Positions 11,436 through 24,400 of a DNA stretch of 64,000 nt are shown here, piece after piece. This stretch comes from Owenia fusiformis. Taxonomy: Eukaryota; Annelida; Polychaeta; Sabellida; Oweniidae. Position 1 is the first letter of the stretch; each line of letters starts with the position of its first letter. The stretch covers positions 7,817,375 to 7,881,374 of the forward strand of contig CAIIXF020000005.1 in the NCBI GenBank assembly GCA_903813345.2, written 5' to 3'. The notes under the pieces are model-generated. The model saw nothing but the letters and a program-made list of their open reading frames with translations, did no database searches and had not been told where the DNA came from. The position numbers were made by a program, and so were the translations under genes.

Positions 11436-11546
11436 CATATTGTTATAGTCTCCAACTTTTTGTGGCAGCAGTTGGTGTTCGGTAGTTGGTGTTCGTCGTG
11501 TTGGTGTAACAAATGGAAGGTGGTGACATTTTGCATGTTAATGGCT
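11436..11546 (-). repeat. About 110-bp interspersed repeat, copy in the zinc-finger 3' UTR
   Basis: On the minus strand this reads ACATGCAAAATGTCACCACC, then CCATTTGTTAC, and ends AAAGTTGGAGACTATAACAA. The same order of blocks occurs on the plus strand at 37291-37396 and 52605-52712. No RNA polymerase III boxes or target duplications were identified, so the class (SINE fragment or MITE) is open. Confidence 0.7.
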
Positions 11547-12008
11547 TGTTAAGAATAACTGTTGATTGTTTAAAGGAGACTTAAACCGTCTTCTCTGTTG
11601 ATAATGCATAAACAACCCTTGGACCACTGATTTCACTTATCGTTCGACAATTTTGGAGATTAAACATAGTTTTAAAAATAATATTATGATAGATGTTTAT
11701 GTTCTCCTAAGAAGTCAGTTTGGGCAGTTCTTTTGAATTAATATTTCAACATTGCAATGTTTATTTTAATCATTTTAACTCTCACATGAACCAAATATTG
11801 CATTAAAATTGGTCCACAAGTAGTGTGTATGATAAAGCAGCATAAAACGTATTTGGGCGTATTATAAATCTCAGTTATAAATTGAAATATTCAGACATGT
11901 ACTCGTATATATGCTCCCTACTGTTTGTGTGTTCGAGGGAAAAACGTCTACATGTTCTTGATGTCTGTGATTTGATTTATTGAGTATTATGCAACTACTG
12001 TTTAAAAC

Positions 12009-12029
12009 AATAAACTTTAATTTAATAAA
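12009..12029 (+). terminator. Polyadenylation signals of the zinc-finger gene
   Basis: Two AATAAA hexamers at 12009 and 12024 lie about 600 bp after the stop codon. They are the first strong canonical pair in the downstream AT-rich DNA, so cleavage near 12040-12050 is plausible. Confidence 0.5.
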
Positions 12030-12381
12030 CTATATATTCTAGTGATTTAGGGTAACATCTGTTCATAAGTTGTTTCTAGTTTAAAGGAGAATTTTGTGAC
12101 AGAACTTCTGACTTCTGTTACAGAAGTCAGCATTTCCTTACTGGGTTGTATAATGATCCAGTCAAATACTCTACTCAGTTTTACTAAGTATTGGAATATA
12201 GTTGGGCATATATTGGGCATGCTGGACGACTTGCACTGTTCATGGGTGATATTTTCACAATGCGTTTTATTTTTCTGAGTATTGAAATTCGCAATACACT
12301 CTTCAACATGGTTCTTCATATGGTTTTAGATTGTGATAATGCTTGGCCATTTTCGGCGCTAAATTCAAAACTAATGAAAAA

Positions 12382-13271
12382 TACACTCACCTCCATAAGA
12401 TTGGCAAACCTACCCCCCCCCCCCCCCCTTGTGCTACAGCCTATTTATCCTTGAATTTTTATGTGCATAGTCTGGCAAGAAAATACTATTTTTAAATATA
12501 AATTGACATAATTTCCTCCAATTTTTCTAAATTTTTTCAACAATTACAACAGTTCGGATATTGATGACAAATCTGCCTAAGTTTTGAAAATCTACATTCT
12601 CATGTTAAACCAATGGGAGCTGATAGGTTTGTCGCAAGTCATATGACCGAATATCCATTTATTCGAGTTCTCGCAAAAAATACAAGTGAAGTAAGGTAGA
12701 AAATTGAATTGAATTTAAGGTTGTACATAATTAGCGTTCACGAGGTTTTATAATTTTTGATTATGTATTTACATGCAGGCCCGTAGCCAGAGGGGGAGCT
12801 GGCCAGAAATTCTTTCAAAATCATGCAGTTTTTCACCATTCTGAGAATTTTTCGCATGATTTTTAGCCAAAATTGTGAAAAAGCTCCCCCCTGGAAAAAA
12901 GCTCCCCCCCCCTGGTAAAAGCTGGCTACGGGCAAGACATGTTCAACTTATGTGATCGTGAGTTTATTAAAGTAAGATAATTAAATTTTTTATATAAATA
13001 TATTTTTGGTGAAGCATTTATTGAATAGATATCCAGAAATCTGATTTGCCCCGAACCCACCGTTTCCCATTGGTTTACATGGGAATGACAATTTTCAAAA
13101 ATTCATCAATGTCATCACTTTTCGACCTATTGTAATTGAGAAAAATGGCATAATTTAAAGGCATTGGAAATGAAGTCAAGCTACATTTCCACCTTTATCA
13201 TAAGTTTATTCACACATAAAGAGTAGTCCCATAAGGGAGTTTGGGTTGCTAAACTTATGGAGCGGAGTGTA
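12382..13271. mobile_element. Fold-back element, CACTCCCCTCC family, copy 2
   Basis: A diverged relative of the element at 1119-1971: ends CACTCACCTCCATAAGATTG and CTTATGGAGCGGAGTG inside TA dinucleotides, and a shared interior including CGCAAGTCATATGACCGAAT. A C run of about 16 sits near the left end. A small palindromic element is inserted at 12779-12933. Non-coding. Confidence 0.7.
12779..12933. mobile_element. 155-bp palindromic MITE nested in the fold-back element
   Basis: Perfect 12-bp terminal inverted repeats GCCCGTAGCCAG / CTGGCTACGGGC enclose a C/G-run-rich interior with repeated GCTCCCCCC segments. No clear target duplication was found. Confidence 0.65.
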
Positions 13272-15452
13272 GTATCCGTCGGATACGATTGTCATGTTAG
13301 ATAAAACAGAAAGATGATCTGAGTATCTGAATGGTTACCCTTTGCATTCGTTTGACTTCACTTCTTAAAAGAGAGCTTCGTAGTTTAACTAGACTCTGCA
13401 AGCAGGGTACTGAATGGTTTTCCTCAATGTTGGGCGAAGAAAGTGGCACTTTTAACCTTCATAATTACCAGACCTGTCAACCTAGTTTCTACAGTGAAGT
13501 ATCAGTAAATATTAAAAAACGCAATGCGTTTAGCTTTTATTGAATTCTACCGTTATTAGTAAAAGGTTACTTTTTTGTCTAAATAGTACAGGGGTTTATG
13601 TTGAAATGTAAAGGATTGGTATCGATATGGAGAACTGAATTCAACAATGTTTTTCTCTTAAACCAATTATTGAAAACATTCTGTAAAAAACACGGTCCTT
13701 TATGTAATGTTGACTGATTGACAACAATTTAATGCGAAAATAATTTATATATATTTTTATAACTGTTTGTGTTAATATATTTTGTTTTTAGTGCAATTGT
13801 AATATTATAGTTGTACAAAGGAAATTTTGGTTGATTTAACAAAAAGTATTCAAAAAATTAAAACAAAAACCCCCGAAATAGATAATAATTAAGATAAACT
13901 TATAATTTCATTAACAAGATACCTTTTTAAATCAACCAAACTTTCCTTTGTATAATTACAATATTGAGAGACATAAACACGTTGTGTTTATGTCATTTTG
14001 TTCCAATGAGGTTCGGATAGATGTTCCATTTCATTCTGAACATATGATACCAAGAACAAAAGAAGTGTCCGATGTGTTTTCTAAAACAATAAAGAGAAAA
14101 AATATATACATCTATTTCAAATTATATTGTTACCATTCAAAAGATGACCATTAAATTGACAATGTGTAAAATTTTCAGATTTTTTTATGACTGGTTTAAG
14201 AGAAACATGTGTTCAAAAAGTTCGAAATATCGATACCCATCCTTTCTTATTGACGCACAGACGATGAGCTTCAAGTGGAAAGTGAATTCGAAGTAAGGTG
14301 GTAAAGTCAATATTACATGAGTACTTACATGCATTTTTCGTAAAAATGAAACACATTTGTATTGTAATTTGAAGAGGTGAAAATCGTAATTCTAATTTTT
14401 TAATGACCTTTTTACCTCAAATGACCGCCGTGGAAAAACAATATAGGTTGGGATTATCACCTTTCAGTGTACCTACTGGATACACATGGGAAAAATTAAA
14501 ACCGACTAGTTTGATGGTTATTTTATATTCATGTAGATTCCTTCATTGTTCTAGAATAACTTATTTTTCAGGTGATTTCTTCAAAAAAGAGAATGTATAG
14601 TGTGAGCCAATGAAGCCGAAGAACTGAAAAATAAGCCACCAAAGAAATGACCACAATAGAAATATTTAATAGCAAAATACATTCGTACTTTTATATGCAA
14701 AACATATGTTTATTTCAGATAAATAAGTTTTATGTGCAGTAAACCTGTGGCCCCTTGTAATTTAGGGAGTTCAGCCATGTCATAACATGTCAGAGAAGAA
14801 TCATAGTGCAAGAGGCCACACATTTTATTAGCCAAACAACAAGCAATCCGAACATACAAACATTTTCATCTAAAATATGAATGAATCTTTCCATATAGCA
14901 TTATTAGTATGGTCTTTTGATTGCTTATTTTTTAAGTTTGATTGACGCCAATTGAGTCGCGCTGTTCGTAAAACCAAATTGGTTAATTGGACGTGTAACA
15001 TTGAAACTTTAAAAGCTTACTAGAAATGTGAAGTTGAAACTTTCCAATGTTGTATTGGAACATTGTCCTTTAAAGGTACATGATTGGAACCGATGTCTTT
15101 TAGGGCTCCATCTAGAACAAGCTCTGTAGCCCTGTATTCGAAGGATGTTTGAATCGTGAAGAAAATAATCTGATCAATTAAGTAAAATACTACTAATCAA
15201 TCCTGTTCTGGTGTAAATCTAGCACCTATGTGTAAATAGAAACCTCCAGTCCTAGTTAATCATCAAATGGTACGTCCTTGAAATTAGACCAATAATGAAT
15301 GCGGAGTGAATCACCCGCGCTGATATATTGGTTGAACCCTCTGTATTTACAAACACAGTAACACAAGAAGTAGAATAGCGAGAACAGGATGATAACAAGT
15401 CGAGATATTTAAGTCGGAGACAAGACGAAAATCGGACACTTTATTTTAAATA
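13272..15452. other. Intergenic DNA and 5' flank of the DSL gene
   Basis: No host gene is seen. It contains the fold-back repeat at 13610-14246. Near the 3' end, GATATTTAAG at about 15403-15412 could be a TATA-like element about 45 bp upstream of the DSL start codon. This is a weak inference. Confidence 0.35.
13610..14246. repeat. About 637-bp imperfect inverted repeat
   Basis: AAAGGATTGGTATCGATAT at the left is inverted as ATATCGATACCCATCCTTT at the right; closer in, TTGTACAAAGGAAA near 13813 pairs with TTTCCTTTGTATAATTACAA near 13942. Other inverted blocks (TTCTCTTAAACCA / TGGTTTAAGAGAA) lie between. Probably a degraded fold-back element; no target duplication identified. Confidence 0.6.
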
Positions 15453-18400
15453 ATGGAACAGAAACCATACGTAGCATATTTAGGACTTCTAATATTGGCT
15501 GTAATACATATTAAGGTTAGTAGTCTTAATGATACCCTCATGGGTTACATATCGTGGCTAATGGGAAATTTTCCAATGTAAAGGACACGATAAATCCAAT
15601 CACTTACCACAGGTGCTTACAATATATAGGCAGTTAAGTACACATGTATATAATGTATAGGCCTCTATATGTATACAGTTCTCGTGAGTGACAGTAAATG
15701 GTTTATACTGTACTGTTTCAAACGTAAACTGAATAAAACTTGAAAACTTAAAGAGGAAACACATTCCCACACCTAAATTTTGTGGTCAAAGACCAACAGA
15801 TTTTGTTAGACTGAAATATCTGAGATTTGAGAAATTTCCAATTTGTTTGTTTTTACCCTTTGGAAAGGCTAACCCAAATCCACGGGGTATTTACATTCTC
15901 AATGTTAAAATATTGCTAGACATGAGTTGGTTTGGCTATGGGCTTTCAATATAATGTTATATTATGACCACCTTAATAGGTTCAGTCCATAGGACATTAT
16001 ACAATACACGAAGGTAATAAAGGAAAACACGCAATAACAAAATTCCTTCATAATGGATCATCCTCCGAACGCGGGAATACAATTAAGAGCCAGAATATAA
16101 GTTCTTTCTCTTATTAGGAAAATAGTATAGACACTTAAGTTTGGGGGATGTTTTGATTGAATTTTGTTCCCCCACTTCTCAAAGTGTCTTGAGTATTTGG
16201 ACGTGTAACATGGTTTGACACAACTACGTTTACCCATTCGCCATAACGTGATCTGGTGATCGTGTAGTCCCAAAGTCATTCATTTTTAGATGTAGCTGAG
16301 ACCCCGAGGTTCTGGTATACAAAATGGACTTTTTAAACAATTGATGTATTGAAAATGATATTCATCGTTTTTAAATCAAAGAAAGATGGCCTAGAGAAAG
16401 ATTCTGGACAAAATGTTGAAATTAAAACATAACTTATTCTTGGGAGGAAATACCTGATCTTGATTTTATTTGTACTCAGCTATTCATAAACACGGTGTTA
16501 ACAATTTAAGAAAAGTGTAAAAAGAACAAATAAATCTCAGTCAGCCAATACAGAAATAAATGATATTTAGCATGCAACGACCTTATGTACACACCTGTAC
16601 ATGCGTTATCATGAAAGTCGTCATGACTTTTAGTTGAAGATTAAAAGACACCGATTGACACTGTCTAACAACTCTTAAATATTTCCGAAGGTGAAATGTG
16701 CATATTTGCATATTTTCAATATTTATATTTATTATTATATAAATCTTTATTTTCATGGTAAAAATCAGCTTTCGGAATCCGTATTAAACAAAATGGATAA
16801 ATGTACACTTGATTTGGAACCATTTGTAATTATCACATTTCAGTTCCCAACATCCTGTATTCTGAATACGTGAATGAGGTAAATTATAATCATCCATATT
16901 TCCTTTTTGTAAATAATTAATTAATGATGCCTTTTATAAATGGCTTCATATAGGTTATCATTTCCAATAATTGTATTCGGGTCGTTTGATGATCTACTTT
17001 TTAACTGATAACCTTACCACTGTTCCACAACTAGTTACTTTGACGGAACGTCAATGTAACAAAATGGATGAACTTCCTGGATACGCGATTTTTGTTTTCT
17101 CGATTTAAAGTTACGTATAAGTCCCGTTGCGGATTATCATTTGGTACAAAGTTAGACAATATAGTCTAGCTTTTAGAAATGCTCTCGGCTTGGAATTTGA
17201 TTTTAAAATAAAGCTGTAATTCATGCATTTAGACCATCGCTTTTGTAAGTCGTCAAAGTAACATACAATGGTAATGTAACGGGCTTTCGAGAGATATTTC
17301 CGAAATTTTGAACAATACACTTCAATTCTGACCCCTCCCTTTGTCAGCTCACAAGTGTAGCCCTATCATTGTATTAATGCTTCTTTCAACACCTTTGCTT
17401 CATCGTCAATCACTGCTTTAACTTCATCATCACTTTTAATCACAGCAAGTCTGCTTTCAAATTAACTGGTACATGATTAAACAGATTAATTGCATCCTGT
17501 TTGCAATGTGTCGACGAGTCTTTCCAAGCAGATAATTAAAAGAAACGCGTTATTTTTTAATATAGATATGTTTTTTGTGATTCAGGATGATCGAGACTTT
17601 ATTTAAAGGATGTGTCTGGGTATATGCCTTTTGGTTCCTCAGTCAAATGTATGTGAAATATGGTTTTTATTACTGTCCTAGTTATATTTAATAAGTATAT
17701 TTACTTTTTCACGAATTTTGATGCATAATTAACCCCCTGCTGAGAGTCAGAATAAGTATCTTAACAAACAAAAAAATAGTCATTATCATAGAAAAAAACA
17801 CCAATGGCAACATGTATGACATACAATGAAGAAATAACTTAAGACCGATGAAGAATTAAAAAGAAAATCATATTTTTGAAACATATTTAAGGATTAAAAA
17901 TTTTTTCAAATTTTTGAATTTCCCGCCAGTTTAATTTGAAGGGGGAAAAACAAAATGGTTGCCATTTGTTGTAAGAAATATCAGGAAAAAAGTTGCTTCA
18001 CTTTTAGTTTTCACAATGAGCACAGTTTTCCGGTTTAGGTTTTTTGACTGATTCTGACTCTTCATCACCAGGGTCATGTATAGAGATTATAAAATTGAAA
18101 CCAAAATGTTGTGCTCAGCATGAATTTGACTGAAATGTGGGTAACATCACCAACACAATTGAAGTCTCAAAACTGGATGCTCAGTAACTTTGAGTGACTA
18201 TAATCCCTTGATTACCCAGATAAACACCAATTCACTTATCCAGAAATACCATTCAATGTCTATTCAAAGAAAGTAACCAATGTTTTGGAAGATATGTTTC
18301 AAACTTTTTGCATAAATAATTTATTTAATATTTGCCATTGATTTTTTTTCAATTCTGACAAAGTGATATGTACTGTCTTTGATGCCAATATTCTTCATCA

Positions 18401-21400
18401 ATTGTGATACAAATTGATATTTTTGTAATCTCAGAAGAAGGATAAGATATTGAAGTTTAATAATATGTGTGATTGACTTGGTTTTTCAGACATTACAATT
18501 TTCAATATTTTCTAAGTCGATACCCAGACTCATTCCCAGACTCATCCTTTAACTGGTTATTTCCTGAGTTCCTGGTATTTCCCTAATACTGATCTTCTAT
18601 AGAGCATTCATTTCAAACATTTACCATGTAGCAGACTGGGTATTTCCTGAATTGACGCCTACCTGTTTTAACGCCCATGGGTACTTTTAGGATTTTTTTT
18701 TACTTACGCCGCCCTTTGTTCGGTGGAAAGTTTAAATATACCGTTCAATTAGCTCATTCCATTTCTTATTTTAATTTGAACTTTCCAACTTTATTAGCTT
18801 ACGAAAAGGCAGATTCTTAAGCAACCTAAATACCTATCCATATCTTTATGGAATGGAAAGATAAAAAGATCAGAATACAATTAAATAAATGGCTGTTTCC
18901 TGAAACGACTTGTTGATAAACATACTGTGCAGTACGACGCATAGTTTCAAGAAATACTATAATATTCGACTGAATTACCATGTTTTCTTTAGGCTATGCA
19001 CTGGACTGATGTTGCTTCTTGAGTTGATTAGCCAAAAATAGAGAAAGGAAGCAAGGTTATAAGGTCAGGTTTGGGACAAAGTCCTGAAACCAACTCTAAA
19101 CGCTTTGGTCTTGAAGAATGATAAATGTGCTAACTACTGGCAGATGTGCTTCTGGATCGTTTTTCTTGCTACGGTTTAACTTACATTTTTTAGATGTACT
19201 TAGCTATTTGTCATTGGTGATTGACTAACTTGGCACAGAAATGGTTGAGGTTTGCTAAAGTTATTTTGCAGTTTTTATTAACTAACCTTTGTGAAAATTG
19301 TTTGGGTTATTACGACCTGTTTGGATACAACGGAGATTGTTTTTCTACCTAAATTATGATTAATTCATCTAAGCAGTATTGAAAAACATCAAAATGAGAC
19401 GATAGGTTAGTTTAAATTAGGCGTAGGACTTGTCATTTGTTAGGCGTTTGTTAAACACATTTGCGTGGTTCTTCTACTTTACCTCTGTCCAAGTCATTGT
19501 TGGGAATTTCGTCAATTATGGATAGTTATTAGGTTTCATTTGTAACAACAGTTTCAATGAAATCCACCCCCCCCCCTCCATCTCCCAATAAAATTCACGA
19601 CAATTATAGGAAGACATAACTGAGTCCAAAGTGCAATTGTAGGACATATATTTTGGCAAAAGACTATTGTCATTGTCACTTGGCTTGGTAAACTGATAAA
19701 CAATCTGTTGATAAACAAACAACGGGTATGATAATTGGCAATGGGAGAGGAAGAAACCATACTCATTAATGACCAAGTTTATTGGCTTCTTCATCTGTAA
19801 TCAACACACATGGACGGTTCATTTGCTGCTTCTTGATACGCACTCCTCCCCTTGTGCTTCGCCTGTTGTAGGTTCGTAATAGTTGCTTGATGTGTTCGGA
19901 TATTGCAATTACGGCAGCTCAGGGGTGATTTAAGAGTGAAGATTATTTGGAATTATTGATTTTTCGCAACTCTTTCGAGATATCCCATCCTTTATCTGGC
20001 AATCCTGCCCAAATAATCCATTCTAAATATGAGCATTACATCCTTTTTATGGACAAAGGAACAACATTTTAAGAATATTCCTAAATTGCTTTAAATACAA
20101 TGGAATGATGGGTTTAACGTCTTGGTATACATCTGTAATAACCAATTTTTTAGCACGAAAATTCAAGAACGACAAGGATTTCTGTTCTACTGGAGAAATT
20201 GTAATTTCAGGAATGTATCTGTTAATTAATTCCAACAGATATATAGCAAAGAGTCGTCTTTTTACTGGTGAATTGGCCGTTGAATTTCACGACCAAATTG
20301 GAAATGCATAAGTGCATGTTGGATTCTCGTTTGATTTGGCGCATATCAGTTTAATAGATATAGATATATTATCTTATAGTCCAACAGCTTATATTTTTAC
20401 GTTCTACTTTTATAATGATGAGTTCACATCTGTTTGCGAATGCACCAGTAAAATGACGTAGCAATAACCACACACATTGCCTTTGAAAAAACTTACACAT
20501 GACAAATTCAATAAATGTTGATGATAGAAACACGTCTTTGATGAATAGAAGAAAGAAATATCACCCATTCAAAAAAATTCTCTAACTACTCTGCTACCGA
20601 GTGATAGACAAGTAAATTTTAATTTATGATGTATTCATTTGTAAAATACGTCTCGCGACCGTTAATAAATTCAGTTTGAGACGCTGTCACATTTGACAAC
20701 ACCTTCATTAAGGCAGAAATGATTTGTTTTAAAATCAACATCCTGAATATTAGGGATGTTTTATTATTTTGAGGCTAAGTCAGCATCCTTAACATAATTT
20801 TGTCGTTCCCAATTAGCGATCGATGTGATGCTCTTTCTTTGTTTGCTGCATGCTCGCACTGATGTCTCTTCCTTTTGACCCGATGCATCAAGCAGTCATA
20901 TCCAGGAAGAAGCTTCTTTCTTATACCAGGTGCATAACATGACTTTGTCCCCACATGACCTCCTTACGTATTTTATATGTGTTTCTGTAATGCAGAGGTG
21001 CATCCTAAAAAAAATTTTCTTTTAAAGTAGGCCTACATTAAGGCCTATTTAAGGCCTGGAAATAAGATAATATCGGGGGAAGTTGTATGTAAGACATTGT
21101 ATCACTGAATCACACATATTTAAGTTCCAATTGAATACTTTCTGGAGTGTTTGTTCCTCTTTTCATTCAGTTTCAACCGCAAACAAATCTTTTCAATTCT
21201 GTAAAAAACGAAAAATAAATAAAAACACATTTTCTTTCGAAGAATAGTGACATGAATAACACATGTCTTAGAAGTGAATTCTTTGAAAATGTCGGGGTGT
21301 ACCATGTTCTTAAAGTATCAGCACACGGGGTTTATGTTTCATCTTGTCAACATTATGAACTCTGTGCTCTAGATAACACCAAGGGTTCCATACAAAACTT

Positions 21401-24400
21401 GGCTAAATATGATTTAAAATGGCGCATTCTGTCCCTTTGTGAATCCTATAAGAGATTTTAATGGATAATTAATGATTTTAAATAGATGTCAACAATCATT
21501 GATACAATTGATATTTTATTGGAAGAAAATTAAAACATATTGACTATTAAAACAAAATATAAATACAGAATAGCATAACAAGAGCCGTTTTAATCGCAAT
21601 GCTGCCCCGGTTATGACGATCGTGGACCTCTAAGAGCACTTAGATGCATTGACTTGGTACTATGATAACACTTACCAGTATCTAAGTGGGGATTAACATA
21701 TTTTTACTATCCAAGTTATAAACACAATTTAACTTTTCCTTCACCTTACATGATCCTTGATAAAAAATGGGGTATATATATTTTTTAAATATGATAAATC
21801 AACAAATCATCCACGAAGGCTATATGTAGAACGAGTGATGATGGGTGATGGATGATGGACGATGATTCAAAACGCCTATCCGGGCCGTCATTGATTCATT
21901 CATAACAGAAGATTATTGCATCATTGGATTATGGAGCAGCATACTTGCTCTGATTAGTTCTGACAGACAAACAGCCTGATACAGAAATATGTGTTAATAT
22001 CCGATATGAGTTATTACCCATATGTCTTTTTAATCATAAATCACAAGCGGCGACTTTGAAATACACAAACACACGAATGAACGTCATCGAACATATTTAC
22101 CAGCCAACAAAATCAATCTTTGAAATTAGCTCAATGCATATTCAAGTAAACCAAAATAGAAATATTAAAGTCAAGAGCGGGAGTACAATTAATTGCATCA
22201 AGATAGGAGCAGGAAGAAGTCATGTAAGATAGAACGAGTTTAGCCAAACTATTGGTGTTCGTTTATTTTTGTAAGATATCTCGAGGAAGAATCCTGGCAT
22301 TCAAGCGGGCCAAGATAAGTAATTAGTGGGCCAAAGTGTTGCTCTTGTATAATAGTTTTCATAATCTAAATTCTGAATTATGAGTCAGCAAAGGGTAACC
22401 AGATACGTTCCCAGTGGCATATCCACTGATACAACTCCACTGTTTCCACAAGTACAAGGTCAGATTATTGTCCAACTAATGAAGTTAGTCTTCTTCTGAT
22501 TACAAGGCCTGTATATTTAGAGATTAAACCTTCAACGTCTTTCAGGATGTACTCTGAACTTGTTATTGGAAACTGGAACATTGTGCATCAAGAAATTGCA
22601 TTGTTTAAACTTTGTATATCTTCACAATGGCACTAAGTGTCTTGGTATCACTTGGATTCGTCTCTCAGCTCGATCATGGTATAACCTCATGAGAAAAGTT
22701 TAAAATTTCGTTTATCTAGAAGATATATATTGTGCTACATGATATGTTTCAAAGGAGTCACAGTAATCTCTCTCAGTGTAATCTGTACCTTGTCGAACAG
22801 GGGAATGTAACTGTAGAACAATTTTTAAAAACTTCGTTTTACAATTTAGAGCGGCACATAATGATTTATGAATACAAAACTAAGCTGTTGTACAAGAAAT
22901 TGTATCCTTTTTAAAGTTTTTGATGTGTGGAAATATACAAGTACAATACAACCAAGAATGCGTCTTGAACTCTGGCTAACCAAACCACAGATATATTCAC
23001 ATTTCTATAGGTTTTTGTGGTAATGGTGTGCAGTTTCAAAATATGTGAAGATTCTGGATCCTAGTATTTTGGTATTTATAGACATAATGATGAGAATTTT
23101 GGCTTACAGTTTCACAATTCCATGGGAATTCCGTTACACATCAGTTGCTCAAATGATGAAAATTAAAAAAACGCACAAAACCTAAGATTCCGGGAACCTT
23201 GACTGCATTTTTGTTTTTTGGGATGATAAGAACCAGATTCCATCTTGTGTACGTTAAGTGACATGATACAAACAATAAGATACAGCAACTGCACTCCTAG
23301 TTGCAGGGATCAATGTCCAAATGTTCGCAAGTATCCCAGCATCCATTTTCAGTTGACTTTAAATATTTGAGTGTTTTTGCATTTTGAGTTTCTAACATAG
23401 GTTGTTTATACATTATATGAAATCGAAACACTATCTGCATTTATTCTTTTCATGAATATAGTGATCGCAGTCATTGATGTCTGTCCCTAGATTCAAAGAA
23501 TTCAAAAGAAAAATCAGATATGTAAATGTCAAATAAAAGGCGTAAAAAGAAAAAGTGGTTTCTTGAAGCCATAATTGACATCTCACAGTGAGTTGCTCAG
23601 AGTGTAGGAGTATTTTATAAACAGATTAGCTTGACTTTACTAAACTTTAATGTTTTTGTCAAACCAGGGGTGTCTGCAACGTGGGCATCGAAGTCAGAGG
23701 CAGTGAAAACCTAAACCGTCACAACTTCCTGGTGACACTGACTGGCTGAAGATGGGCCACGTTTTTTCAATTAAATGACTATAATTTTCAAAATGACTCA
23801 GTTTCGTTTGGGTTTTTTTATGATGTAATTGCGAACAGGCCATAAATCTTAAAAATTAACGCCAAAACAACAGTTTCATTTTGTATACAGTTATTTATAT
23901 TAAATAGACTGGGTCGTGGTGACTGAATTTTTTTTTAATGAAACAAACGTTTCATATCCATTAGTTATTTGACATTAATGAGAATCGGTCGTGGTGACTG
24001 AATTTGACGCCTTCCGTTCTGATGATTCCAGTTCACCATAATATGTAATATCACAAATTATATCAAAATAGTCATAAATGACTGTTTCTTTTGTTTTATA
24101 CGAGGCACTTTCAGTTTTGTCTTTGATCAAATAACGTGTGCACATTTATTTTCGAACGATAATTCTTATAATTTTTATCTAATATGGGGTAAATCAGTTT
24201 CAGTCTGATATAATTTTCCAGAATTGCCAATCTAATGAGGCATTAAGAGTGAAATACTAATTTTCTACGTTCTTCTGGAGTCATCGTACGAGCATCACCC
24301 CATGTCTCATGATGATATTCCACTAATTCCAATTTCCATCACGGTGAACGCAACTGCATTCGTCTATCTAATGAAAAGAAGCAAATAAATAGTAATCCAA

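Noticed and set aside
11132-11438. Cys/Leu/Val-rich minus frames opposite the zinc-finger C-terminal repeats
   Set aside because: Shadow of the in-frame repeats on the coding strand.
22627-22680. Alternative signal-peptide exon for the DSL gene (MALSVLVSLGF...)
   Set aside because: Its donor would leave phase 1 while the MNNL exon needs phase 0.
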